Below, one piece after another: positions 27,460-35,983 of a stretch of DNA of 64,000 bases. Position numbers and translations under genes: made by a program. Origin of the DNA: Proteiniborus sp. DW1 (lineage in GTDB: Bacteria; Bacillota; Clostridia; Tissierellales; Proteiniboraceae); the NCBI RefSeq assembly GCF_900095305.1, contig NZ_FMDO01000017.1, positions 23,141 to 87,140 of the forward strand, read 5' to 3'. The notes under the pieces were generated by a model, which ran no database searches, was not told the origin of the DNA, and saw only the letters and a program-made list of their open reading frames with translations. The stretch's first letter is position 1. Each line of letters opens with the position of its first letter.

Positions 27460-28405
27460 CTAATACCTCCTTTTTCTCAAAATATTTCTTATAGATATCA
27501 TCAAGATCTCTTTCCAGTAGTTTTAGGTGTAGGAGGCTATAATTATTTTCATACAATATCTTAACCATTTTTTTTCTTATGTCTGCTTTCGACTTAATAA
27601 TAATCTTATTGTTTTCATTATGGACCTCTTCAACTTCAGCAATATTTTTAATTAGATCAAAAAGCTTTTCATCTGCATTATCAGACTTAATTTCTAGATT
27701 AAAATACTCATTTCCAAATACTTGTTCACTAAGTGAATCGATAGGTCCAGAGGCAAGAAGTTTGCCTTTTACAAAAATACCTACTCTATCACATATTTTT
27801 TGTATTTGATGTAGAAGATGAGAAGAAATCAAAACTGTCCTTTTATCTTTTCTGGATAGCTCATATATTAGATTTAGCATGTATTCAATTCCCTCAGGGT
27901 CTAACCCTAGCGTAGGTTCATCTAATATTACTACCTTTGGGTCTCTAATGAGAATATCTGCAATGCCTAGTCTTTGACGCATACCCTTAGAATAAGTGCC
28001 TACTTTCTTATCTCCTGCATTTGATAGGCCTACTCTTTCTAATATTGAGTCAATTTTATTACTTAAATTCTTTATATCTACCTTATTTAACTCTGCAATA
28101 AACCGTATGTTTTCTTTTCCAGTCAAATCTTCATAAAAACCCATATTATCAGGTAGATAACCTACTATTTTCTTAACCTTTATTGGGTCAGTAGTTGAAT
28201 TGTACCCATCTATTAAAACCCTACCACTAGTAGGCTCGGATAAACCTAGCATCATTAAAATCGTAGTTGTTTTGCCAGCTCCATTTGGGCCCAACAGTCC
28301 ATATATTTCTCCTTCTTTAATTTTAAGATTTAAGCTGTCTACTGCAGTCAAGTCACCATATTTTTTAGTTAAATTTTCAGTCTCAATAATGTACTTAACA
28401 GTCAT
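27446..28405 (-). CDS. ABC transporter ATP-binding protein (CcmA/NosF-like)
   Basis: ATPase of an ABC-2 exporter, 319 residues. Walker A GPNGAGKTTT, Q-loop GYLPDNMGFYEDLTG, signature YSKGMRQRLGIADIL, Walker B VVILDEPTLGLDP and switch His LISSHLLHQIQKI are all present; about 90 further residues form the usual C-terminal domain of this group. ATG at 28405 has GGGAG nine bases upstream; a longer frame to 28489 would overlap the upstream gene and has no ribosome site. It starts 2 bases after the NEW3 gene's stop. Confidence 0.9.
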   Translation of the reverse strand: MTVKYIIETENLTKKYGDLTAVDSLNLKIKEGEIYGLLGPNGAGKTTTILMMLGLSEPTSGRVLIDGYNSTTDPIKVKKIVGYLPDNMGFYEDLTGKENIRFIAELNKVDIKNLSNKIDSILERVGLSNAGDKKVGTYSKGMRQRLGIADILIRDPKVVILDEPTLGLDPEGIEYMLNLIYELSRKDKRTVLISSHLLHQIQKICDRVGIFVKGKLLASGPIDSLSEQVFGNEYFNLEIKSDNADEKLFDLIKNIAEVEEVHNENNKIIIKSKADIRKKMVKILYENNYSLLHLKLLERDLDDIYKKYFEKKEVLDASN

Positions 28406-28407
28406 GG

Positions 28408-29586
28408 CTATCGTCTCCCGTACTTTTTGAATATATAGTAAAGGCCTACGACTAACCCAACTATTATTAAGATTCCTATGATACCCCAAGTAGTTGAGGT
28501 TTTTACTGTAATTCGAAATTCTTGGGTACTACTGTCTTCAGGAGTCCGTGCTGTTAATCTAACTACATAGTCACCAACTAAGGCCTTACTGTCTGACTTT
28601 ATCTTTGCAATTACTTCCTTAGTTTCGCCAGCTTTTAATACATCGATTTCCTTAGGTTCAAATGTAACCTCCCAATTATTAGGTTCCCAGGAGCTAAGAG
28701 TGACATTTTCTAAATCTGTACTACCAGTATTGCTTATAGCAAGTTTTATTCCTTTTTCCTTACCAGCATAAACAGTATCACTTAGCTTTCCTGTAGGAGT
28801 ACTTAACTCTATATCATAAGTGCCTTTGATAATTACTTTTAAATCTAATTTTAAAGTTTCTTCTGCAGACTTTGCTACTATAGGTACAGTATATTCTCCT
28901 GCGGTTACTTGATCAGGTGGATCAATATTTATATCAATTCCTTGATTTCTATTAGGGTCTACACTAATACTTGCTATTTTTTCACTTGAAGATGCTGGAG
29001 AAAATGTAGCCTGCCATCCTCTTGGTAGATTTGCTTCCAAACTATAAGACTGAGTAGTACTACTATTGTTCGTTAGATTCACTCTATACTTAAAATTGGT
29101 TGAAGGTGTTCCTTCTAAATCAGGATACTCAGCTGTAAGTTTACTGTCTTGCTTTGTAAGCTCCTTAAGGCTTATATCAAGTGTCAAGCTGTCAGATATA
29201 CTTGCTCCTTTAGCTTGTACGATTATTTTATAATTCCCTTCTTTAGCATCCGAAGGTATGGAAACACCTAGTGATACATTTACAGATGAATCATTGTCAA
29301 CAATGACCTTATTAACAGTTCGTCCATTTCCTTGTAAATTCCACTCCCATTTATCAGGTATAGAACTGATTTTTAATTCTACTTCTTGTGTGTCTGAAGT
29401 ATTATTTTCAATTTTTAAAGGGAAGTCAATTGTTTCTCCTGCTTTTCCTTCAATACCAGGATAGGATGTACTAATGACTAAACCCCTATCTGCTAACACT
29501 GAAGCTGACGAAAAGCTTAATAATATGATTGTAATAAGAATTAAAGAAAAGTTTTTAAAAACCCACTTACATTTAAGTAAGCTCAT
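28408..29586 (-). CDS. Secreted, membrane-anchored NEW3-domain repeat protein
   Basis: Surface protein of 392 residues: signal peptide (FSLILITIILLSFSSASVLA), three consecutive beta-sandwich modules of the NEW3 type, each with an ENNTSDTQE/NLTNNSSTTQ/SNTGSTDLEN loop and a closing GxYxVxVxA strand, then a C-terminal span (TTWGIIGILIIVGLVVGLYYIF) and a basic KKYGRR stop. It is topologically an outer-face protein. Proteins of this type often precede an ABC-2 ATPase/permease pair, as here. It may act with that transporter, but the role is unknown. Confidence 0.85.
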   Translation of the reverse strand: MSLLKCKWVFKNFSLILITIILLSFSSASVLADRGLVISTSYPGIEGKAGETIDFPLKIENNTSDTQEVELKISSIPDKWEWNLQGNGRTVNKVIVDNDSSVNVSLGVSIPSDAKEGNYKIIVQAKGASISDSLTLDISLKELTKQDSKLTAEYPDLEGTPSTNFKYRVNLTNNSSTTQSYSLEANLPRGWQATFSPASSSEKIASISVDPNRNQGIDINIDPPDQVTAGEYTVPIVAKSAEETLKLDLKVIIKGTYDIELSTPTGKLSDTVYAGKEKGIKLAISNTGSTDLENVTLSSWEPNNWEVTFEPKEIDVLKAGETKEVIAKIKSDSKALVGDYVVRLTARTPEDSSTQEFRITVKTSTTWGIIGILIIVGLVVGLYYIFKKYGRR

Positions 29587-29766
29587 AAAAAATTCCCCCT
29601 TATTCTTTTTTTATTTTCATATATTTAGACGATTTAGTATTAGGAAGTGCTACATTTTAAAACAAAAAATTTTAATTTGCTAATTTTTTAATCATTATTG
29701 CTAATACTAATAAGTGTTTAACAAAAAACTAGAAATTTATATATTTATCTCGTCACCTCGTCTTGA

Positions 29767-29794
29767 TTGAGTAAGTTTATTTCAAGAGTATAAA
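29767..29794 (+). promoter_or_regulatory. Possible promoter of the cyanophycin genes
   Basis: TTGAGT (29767-29772), 16 bases, TATAAA (29789-29794), about 75 bases before cphB. A fair sigma-A match. Confidence 0.4.
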
Positions 29795-29869
29795 TAAAAT
29801 ACCATATTTGTATCTGATAAAAAAGTTTTAAAAAGATATATTAACTAACTTTGATTACGGAGGATATGT

Positions 29870-30673
29870 ATGAAAGAAGGCAAAAGAGGTGTTCTCCTAA
29901 TAATAGGGGGAGCAGAGGATAAGGAAGATAAAATGGAGATACTTAAGAAATTCGTTAGACTTATGGAACACGATGATTCATCGCTTTTAGTATTGACTAC
30001 AGCTACAAAAGAGCCAGATATAGTTGGAGACAATTATCGAAGAGTATTCGAAAAGCTAGGCATGACTAATATAGATATATTGAATATAGATAGCAGAGAA
30101 GATGCTAATGATGAAGATTATGTCGAGAAAATAAGAAGTTCGGAGGGAATTTTTTTCACAGGTGGAGACCAATTAAGAATTACCAGCATAATTGGTGGAA
30201 CAAAAGCATGTGAGGCACTATTTGAATGTTATCAAAATGGTGGAATCATAGCAGGAACAAGTGCCGGGGCTTCTGCTATGAGTAGTGTTATGATAATTGA
30301 GGGAGATGGCAATGAGCCAGCACGAAAGTGTACTCTAAAAGTTGCTCCTGGTCTAAACCTACTAAGCAATTCCATAATAGACCAGCATTTTGCTCAGAGA
30401 GGTAGAATTGGTCGATTACTTTGTGGTGTGGCAGAGAACCCAGATATTTTAGGTATTGGGATAGATGAAGATACCTCAATAATTGTATATCCCGATGATA
30501 CCTTTGAAGTATATGGAACAAATGCAGTAACTATAGTTGATGGCAGGTCTATAGAGGAGTCAAATGTATCTGAATCAAAACCAGATGAAATACTGGCAAT
30601 TACAAATATAAGATTACATGTGCTGCCAGATGGCTATAGCTATGATTTGAAAAATAGAGAAGTTTTTAGATAG
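29870..30673 (+). CDS. cphB: Cyanophycinase CphB
   Basis: Serine-type exopeptidase that cuts the storage polymer cyanophycin into beta-Asp-Arg dipeptides. The 267-residue protein has the S51 nucleophile elbow GTSAGASAM with Ser131, essentially the position of the catalytic Ser in cyanobacterial CphB, plus GGDQLRI and DQHFAQRGRIGRL, which contain other active-site residues. No signal peptide is visible, so it acts inside the cell. GGAGGATAT precedes the ATG. Directly followed by cphA, giving degradation and synthesis from one transcript. Confidence 0.94.
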   Translation: MKEGKRGVLLIIGGAEDKEDKMEILKKFVRLMEHDDSSLLVLTTATKEPDIVGDNYRRVFEKLGMTNIDILNIDSREDANDEDYVEKIRSSEGIFFTGGDQLRITSIIGGTKACEALFECYQNGGIIAGTSAGASAMSSVMIIEGDGNEPARKCTLKVAPGLNLLSNSIIDQHFAQRGRIGRLLCGVAENPDILGIGIDEDTSIIVYPDDTFEVYGTNAVTIVDGRSIEESNVSESKPDEILAITNIRLHVLPDGYSYDLKNREVFR

Positions 30674-30716
30674 GCTAATCTTATGTTCATCAAGTTAAAG
30701 TTAGGAGGCAGAGCAA

Positions 30717-33350
30717 TTGAAAATCATAAGCATAAAAACATTTAATGGAAGAAACATATATAGTCACAAGCCTGTAATTCACATGTTACTAGATCTTGAG
30801 GAGTTAAGCGGTAAAACTACATTAGATTTTATTGACTTTAATAATAGACTGTTAAGTCTTTTTCCTAATTTAATAGAACATCATTGTGGAATAGGAAAAT
30901 TTGGCGGATTTGTTGAAAGGATTAAAGAAGGAACATATTTTGGTCATGTTGTTGAGCACTTAATATTAGAACTCCAAGTCATAGCAGGATATGAGGTGTT
31001 TTTCGGTAAGACAAGGGTTAAAGAAGCTCCTTATATATATAATATAGTAGCTGAATATGAAAATGAACAGGTAGCTATTGAATGTTCTAAACAAGCGGTT
31101 AATATTGTTGAGAGTATCATAAATGATGAGAATGTTGAACTGGATAAAATAATTGATCATATAAATAGAATTAAAGACCGATTTGAGCTAGGTCCAAGCT
31201 CAAAAGCTATTTTTTTAGAAGCTAGAAAAAGAGGAATACCAGTAAGAAGATTAGGAAATGATAGCATTTTAGAACTTGGATACGGAAAATATTCAAGGCT
31301 AGTTCAAGCTGCTCTAACTGACTCTACAAGTGGAATATCTATAGATATTGCATGTAATAAACAGATAACTAAACAGCTTCTCATGGAAAATAATATTCCA
31401 ATACCTCATGGAGATGTGGCTAATACAGTAGATGAAGCACTAGATATAGCTAGGTTTATTGGATATCCAGTTGTATTAAAGCCTCTAGATGGGAATCAGG
31501 GTAAAGGTGTTGTTCTGAATATCAATTCACCAGAAGAGCTAGAAGATAACTATCATATATCTGCAAAACATAGTAGAAGTGTACTAGTAGAAAGATATAT
31601 AAAGGGCAGAGACTATAGAGTATTAGTAGTTAATGATAAGGTATGTGCGGTTGCAGAAAGGAGAGCCCCAGAGGTTGTTGGAGATGGGATACATACTATT
31701 AGAGAACTAGTTGATATAGAAAATAAAAGTGATTTAAGAGGTTATGGTCATGAGAAGCCTCAAACTAAAATAAAGCTTGACAATGTAGCTTTAAATTATT
31801 TGGGAAAAAATAATCTAACAGAGTTTTCAATTCCTCAAGCAGGGCAAGTAGTCAGGCTAAGGGAAAATGGAAATATAAGCACAGGTGGAAGTGCCATAGA
31901 ATGTACTAAGCTTATACATCCCGATAATGCAAAGCTTGCTGTAGCTGCTGCAAAAGTGATTGGACTAGATATTGCAGGAATTGACATGGCCACTGAAGAC
32001 ATATCAAAGCCTATCACCCAGTGTGGCGGTGCGATAATAGAAGTTAATGCTGTTCCAGGACTACGTATGCACTTATATCCAACAATAGGTAATAGTATAA
32101 ATGTTGCTTCTGATATATTAGATTTTTTTTATCCGAAGGGAACTCCTTATTCTGTACCTATTGTTGCTATCACAGGAACTAATGGCAAGACTACAACTAC
32201 AAGATTAATTAGTCATTCTCTTTCACTATCTGGAAACAAAGTTGGAATGACAACTTCAAGTGGAATTTATATCAATAATAAATGTATATTAGAAGGAGAT
32301 AATACAGGACCATTAAGCACAAGAAATATTTTAAGCTCTAAAGAGATAGATGTTGCAGTACTTGAGGTAGCAAGAGGAGGGATAGTTAGAAAAGGATTAG
32401 GTTATGATTTAGCGGATGTTGGACTCGTTACTAATATTGGGGATGATCATATTGGACTTGATGGCATAGAAAGTATTGAGGATTTGGCCTTTGCAAAGTC
32501 TCTGGTTCTAGAAGCAGTAAAGTCTGATGGATATTCTATAATAAATGCTGATGATAAAATGGCTGAGTATTTAATTGATAGGGCAAGTGGTAATATAATT
32601 CTATTTTCTAAAACACATGAGAATGCAATTCTTGTTAAACATATAAATGAAGGCAAGATAGGACTATTTATAGAAAATGGCAATATATATATATTTGATA
32701 ACTTTGAAAAAACGAAGCTTATTGATTTAAATAGTATTCCAATAACATTCAATGGTATACTAGAGTGTAATATTGAGAATGTGTTAGCAGCTTCAAGTGT
32801 ACTATATGGTTTAGGTGAGTCTCTCTCTGCTATTAGAAAAGGATTGAATACATTTAAGTCTGATTTAAGTATGAATCCAGGTAGATTTAATATTTTTGAC
32901 TTAGAAAATATAAAAGTAATGATAGACTATGGGCATAATATTGGAGGATATGAAGAGGTTGGTAAGTTTATAAGTAAACTAAGTGTTCTAAGAGCGGTGG
33001 GCGTCATAGGAGTACCTGGTGATAGGACTGATGAACAGATTTATAATATTGGAGTAAAGTGTGCTGAAATTTTTTCAAAGGTATATATAAAGGAAGATAG
33101 TGATTTGAGAGGAAGAGCACCAGGAGAAGTAGCCAATATACTGTATAATGGACTAGTAAGTGCCAACTATAACCCTGATAACATTAAGATTATTTTATCA
33201 GAGGTAGATGCACTAAGAACTGCAATTTCTGAAGCAAAGAATGGAGATTTCATAACATTTTTCTATGAGGAACTTGATCCTGCTATAGATTTAGTCAATG
33301 AGCTACAAAAAGAGCAAATAAATAAAAGTAGCATGGCTCTTATTTCATGA
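30717..33350 (+). CDS. cphA: Cyanophycin synthetase CphA
   Basis: Enzyme that builds cyanophycin, a poly-Asp chain with Arg on every side chain, from Asp, Arg and ATP without the ribosome. The 877-residue protein has the full three-part form: an N-terminal domain (about 1-160), an ATP-grasp domain with VVLKPLDGNQGKGV and EVNAVPGLRMHLYP (about 170-470), and a Mur-ligase-like domain opening with the ATP loop GTNGKTTTTRL. The TTG at 30717 has GGAGG eight bases upstream. The combination with cphB suggests nitrogen storage in a heterotroph. Confidence 0.95.
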   Translation: MKIISIKTFNGRNIYSHKPVIHMLLDLEELSGKTTLDFIDFNNRLLSLFPNLIEHHCGIGKFGGFVERIKEGTYFGHVVEHLILELQVIAGYEVFFGKTRVKEAPYIYNIVAEYENEQVAIECSKQAVNIVESIINDENVELDKIIDHINRIKDRFELGPSSKAIFLEARKRGIPVRRLGNDSILELGYGKYSRLVQAALTDSTSGISIDIACNKQITKQLLMENNIPIPHGDVANTVDEALDIARFIGYPVVLKPLDGNQGKGVVLNINSPEELEDNYHISAKHSRSVLVERYIKGRDYRVLVVNDKVCAVAERRAPEVVGDGIHTIRELVDIENKSDLRGYGHEKPQTKIKLDNVALNYLGKNNLTEFSIPQAGQVVRLRENGNISTGGSAIECTKLIHPDNAKLAVAAAKVIGLDIAGIDMATEDISKPITQCGGAIIEVNAVPGLRMHLYPTIGNSINVASDILDFFYPKGTPYSVPIVAITGTNGKTTTTRLISHSLSLSGNKVGMTTSSGIYINNKCILEGDNTGPLSTRNILSSKEIDVAVLEVARGGIVRKGLGYDLADVGLVTNIGDDHIGLDGIESIEDLAFAKSLVLEAVKSDGYSIINADDKMAEYLIDRASGNIILFSKTHENAILVKHINEGKIGLFIENGNIYIFDNFEKTKLIDLNSIPITFNGILECNIENVLAASSVLYGLGESLSAIRKGLNTFKSDLSMNPGRFNIFDLENIKVMIDYGHNIGGYEEVGKFISKLSVLRAVGVIGVPGDRTDEQIYNIGVKCAEIFSKVYIKEDSDLRGRAPGEVANILYNGLVSANYNPDNIKIILSEVDALRTAISEAKNGDFITFFYEELDPAIDLVNELQKEQINKSSMALIS

Positions 33351-33433
33351 GTTAGCTATCCTTTGATAAATAAGATATTTCAACTTCGTTTCAAAATAGC
33401 ATTCAAAAAACTATAGTTTTTCAGTGGTCTTGG

Positions 33434-33468
33434 GCAGTTTTTTTGATTTATGAAATCAAAAAAACTGC
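33434..33468 (+). terminator. Terminator after cphA
   Basis: A 16-bp perfect stem (GCAGTTTTTTTGATTT and its complement) with a 3-base loop, 83 bases after the cphA stop. The internal T7/A7 tracts would give a functional terminator on both strands. Confidence 0.8.
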
Positions 33469-34261
33469 TTCTATTATTATACAAACTTAAGAATTTCGGA
33501 TATTGAAATCCTATTAGATATGACTTGATATTATTTCAACAATTTTATCTGCATTAATTCTTATGTAAATTAAGTTTTGATTTAAATCTCAGAAAAATCA
33601 AGAGAATACCTGCTCCTAATAATTTCAATCATATGATCATAATGTACTTGATTCCCCTAGATTTTTAGAACATACAATCACTTTTTAAAAGACTCCATAT
33701 GTTCACTAATAGTAAGTCTTAATTGAACAACGCCAATCTTAAGAATAGAAAATGAAGCATATCTATGTTTTTTTTAGAGATAAGTTAAGCAGCTCAGGTT
33801 TAGTTTTGATTATTTCATGTCGTTTATGCCTTTTAAATGACCGTTTATGCCAAAGAGGTTGTTTAAGAAATTTAGACATGATATTTTTGGGTTACAGCAA
33901 GTTGAATTAGATCAATATGTATAGTAGCAAAGTAGAGAATAATTTATTCAATATTTTAAATGAAGATATTGATAAAATTCTCAATAAGAATGTAAAGTGT
34001 ATAACAACTATGGGCTACACTTGTCCAATTAGTTTTTTATGTGTTTTTAAAGTTGAGCTAGCCTACTAATTCACTTTACGTGTTCATACGAAAATCTAGA
34101 TAGATTATTCTCAATTAATATTTAAGAAGAATGCATAGTATGCAATAATAGAGAACTATAAAATATTTGCATACTGTATATCACAAACAAACAATGCTGA
34201 ACAAATAATTTCATAGATGAAACAGAGTTAAATATATGAAATATAGTAATAAATGCATACG
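33469..34261. other. Gene-free AT-rich stretch before the peptide cluster
   Basis: No reading frame with a ribosome site and recognisable protein. Short decayed-looking segments exist, for example a 50-codon frame at 33917-34069 on the forward strand and a reverse-strand frame near 33690-33760. A 13-base palindrome TGCATAGTATGCA lies at 34132-34144 and TGCATA recurs near 34169 and 34253; these may be operator sites for the cluster. Confidence 0.5.
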
Positions 34262-34284
34262 ATTTATTTATATAACGAAATAAA
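34262..34284 (+). promoter_or_regulatory. Shared upstream element of the CXXX cluster (copy 1)
   Basis: ATTTATTTATATAACGAAATAAA, 14 bases before the radical SAM fragment's start, is nearly identical to 35928-35949 before the binding-protein gene. It may be a common promoter or control site. Confidence 0.5.
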
Positions 34285-34298
34285 CAAGGGGGAGCAAA

Positions 34299-34691
34299 AT
34301 GATCAAAAACAACTATACCTTTGGAAAGCAAGTTGGCAGTTGGCATGCAGACAGAGCCCAGACAGTTACTTTTGTAGTAACAGATGACTGTAACTTAAGA
34401 TGTAAGTACTGTTACATAACTCATAAGAAGTCTGACAACATCATGAGCTTTGATACAGCTAAAGATTTTATAGATCTTTTACTTACAACTGATGATATGA
34501 GATACTCAGAAGCTGTTATATTAGAATTCATAGGTGGAGAACCATTGATAGAAGCTAAGCTTATAGATAGAATAGCGGATTATTTTAAGATGAGGGCATT
34601 TGAACTAGATCACGATTGGTACTGGAACTATAGAATAAGTATATGTACCAATATTTGTACATGGAGAAAACGGACAAACCCTAAAAAATAG
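34299..34691 (+). pseudogene. N-terminal fragment of a radical SAM peptide maturase (CXXX-repeat type)
   Basis: The frame starts with a strong GGGGGAGC site and reads 130 residues. C31xxxC35xxC38 (DDCNLRCKYCY) is the cluster motif that binds the 4Fe-4S/SAM centre; EFIGGEPL is the GGE motif contacting SAM; RISICTN is the next beta strand. After about residue 125 the sequence turns to nonsense and stops, whereas intact maturases of this kind run to about 400 residues or more with a SPASM domain. The fragment lacks most of the barrel and all auxiliary clusters, so it should not be catalytic. Family assignment to CXXX-repeat maturases rests on motifs and on the neighbouring target peptides. Confidence 0.8.
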
Positions 34692-35505
34692 AGAAGAATA
34701 CACATCCTACGATATACTCCATATAATTCCCATAAGATATTATGATCAGGCAAAAAAACAAGGATTCAAGAGAATATTACCAGTATATGCTATAGAAGAT
34801 GTTTGGAAAGAAAAGATATTTATAGACAATGTAATACTGAACGTAAAAGCAAATGAAATAAAAGAGTTAGGCAAAGCAGTAGATGAGTTAATAGAGTTTT
34901 CAAACAGAATCAATATAAATATAACGGAACTAGACAGGCATTTTAACGAAGAAGAATACAGACAACAAATGGAGAAGATAAGGGACAAAGTAATAAGGAT
35001 ATGGAAAGAAGAAGGGATATTGAAAGAGATAAATCTATTAACAGATATGTTACTTTTAGACAAACACGATAACTGTCAAGCTGGAGTAAACACATTCGTT
35101 TTATCACCAGCAGGGAAAATATATACTTGCTGTGCAGAGTATTCAAGTAATGAAGATGGCTTTATTGGAGATATTAAAGAAGGCATAATAAAGGAATACG
35201 GTGCACGCTTACATAAAATTGAAAACAGCAATCTATGCAGAAACTGTGATGCTTACCAATGCAAGAACTGTGTTTATATCAACAGAAAGAATACAAAAGA
35301 GTACAATGTATCACCATCATTCCAATGTAGGAAAAGCCATATAGAAAGAGCAGTTGCCTTAGATTTGAAAGATAAATTAAAGGACTGTGAAGTAATATCT
35401 AGTAAAAACGGATTAGATATAAAAGAGAAATATTTTTTAGACCCAATAGTAGAGTTTCTCAAGAGCAATAATGAGTTTAAAGGGTATTATAAGTACAAAC
35501 GATAA
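34639..35505 (+). pseudogene. C-terminal part of a second, SPASM-like CXXX-repeat peptide maturase
   Basis: In the +1 frame relative to the fragment above, an open stretch runs from 34639 to 35505; the first ATG is only at 34969 and has no clear ribosome site. It reads SYDILHIIPIRYYDQAKKQG ... NCQAGVNTFVLSPAGKIYTC and ends with CRNCDAYQCKNCVY and FQCRKSHIERAVA, the cysteine pattern of SPASM-like domains in the second maturase of CXXX systems (recalled from described families, not searched). The beginning of that gene is missing. Together with the upstream fragment, this is best explained by a deletion joining two adjacent genes out of frame. Confidence 0.7.
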
Positions 35506-35632
35506 AAAGCTAGGGAATAGAGAATAAAGAGAAACTAAAGAAAAGTATGGGATGAGATATCAAATTAGGTGATGGGTCTGAAGGGACTTTTCACAAATAA
35601 AAATATAATACAAATGGAAGGAGGGAAATAAA

Positions 35633-35884
35633 ATGAGTTATGTTAGTAAAATTAAGAAGGATATAGTCAATAACCCTATTGAAACCATGGCTATATGTAG
35701 AGACTCTTGTCAAAGGGCTTGCGCTAAGAGGTGCAATGCTGTATGCATGGACACTTGCAACAATGGGTGTGATAACAGGTGCACAGATACATGCGCCAGC
35801 AGATGTGGCTATACTTGCTCCACAAGTTGTGCTGAGCAATGTGTCATTGAAGTAGGGATGTGGGCAAATATCAATCTTCAATAA
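35633..35884 (+). CDS. CXXX-repeat precursor peptide A
   Basis: Small cysteine-rich peptide of 83 residues and probable substrate of a radical SAM maturase. After a 21-residue leader (MSYVSKIKKDIVNNPIETMA...), thirteen cysteines occupy residues 22, 26, 30 and every fourth position up to 70 without exception. A short tail VIEVGMWANINLQ follows. Such spacing suits thioether (ranthipeptide-like) cross-links made by radical SAM enzymes. GGAGG lies about ten bases before the ATG. A hairpin just after the stop should raise its level above downstream genes. Function (bacteriocin, signal or metal binding) is unknown. Confidence 0.88.
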   Translation: MSYVSKIKKDIVNNPIETMAICRDSCQRACAKRCNAVCMDTCNNGCDNRCTDTCASRCGYTCSTSCAEQCVIEVGMWANINLQ

Positions 35885-35894
35885 TTTCTGAATG

Positions 35895-35924
35895 TAGTAT
35901 ACCCAGCACAGGTTGGGTATACTA
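35895..35924 (+). terminator. Hairpin after peptide A gene
   Basis: TAGTATACCCA pairs with TGGGTATACTA over an 8-base loop, 11 bases after the stop. The tail is only partly T-rich, so partial termination or 3'-end protection is likely. Confidence 0.7.
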
Positions 35925-35927
35925 TAC

Positions 35928-35949
35928 ATTTATTATATAGCGAAATAAA
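35928..35949 (+). promoter_or_regulatory. Shared upstream element of the CXXX cluster (copy 2)
   Basis: ATTTATTATATAGCGAAATAAA matches the copy at 34262-34284 in all but two positions. It lies 34 bases before the binding-protein start and could be an internal promoter. Confidence 0.5.
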
Positions 35950-35983
35950 AGAAGATAAAGACTAATTTAAAGCAGGTGATTAC

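Noticed and set aside
33917..34069. 50-codon frame in the gap before the CXXX cluster
   Set aside because: No ribosome site and no recognisable motif; only two cysteines with no pattern.
34683..34691. Programmed +1 frameshift at CCT AAA AAA TAG joining the two maturase pieces
   Set aside because: The downstream piece resembles a different protein's C-terminus rather than the continuation of the barrel, so a deletion explains it better. The run is also not a known +1 site.
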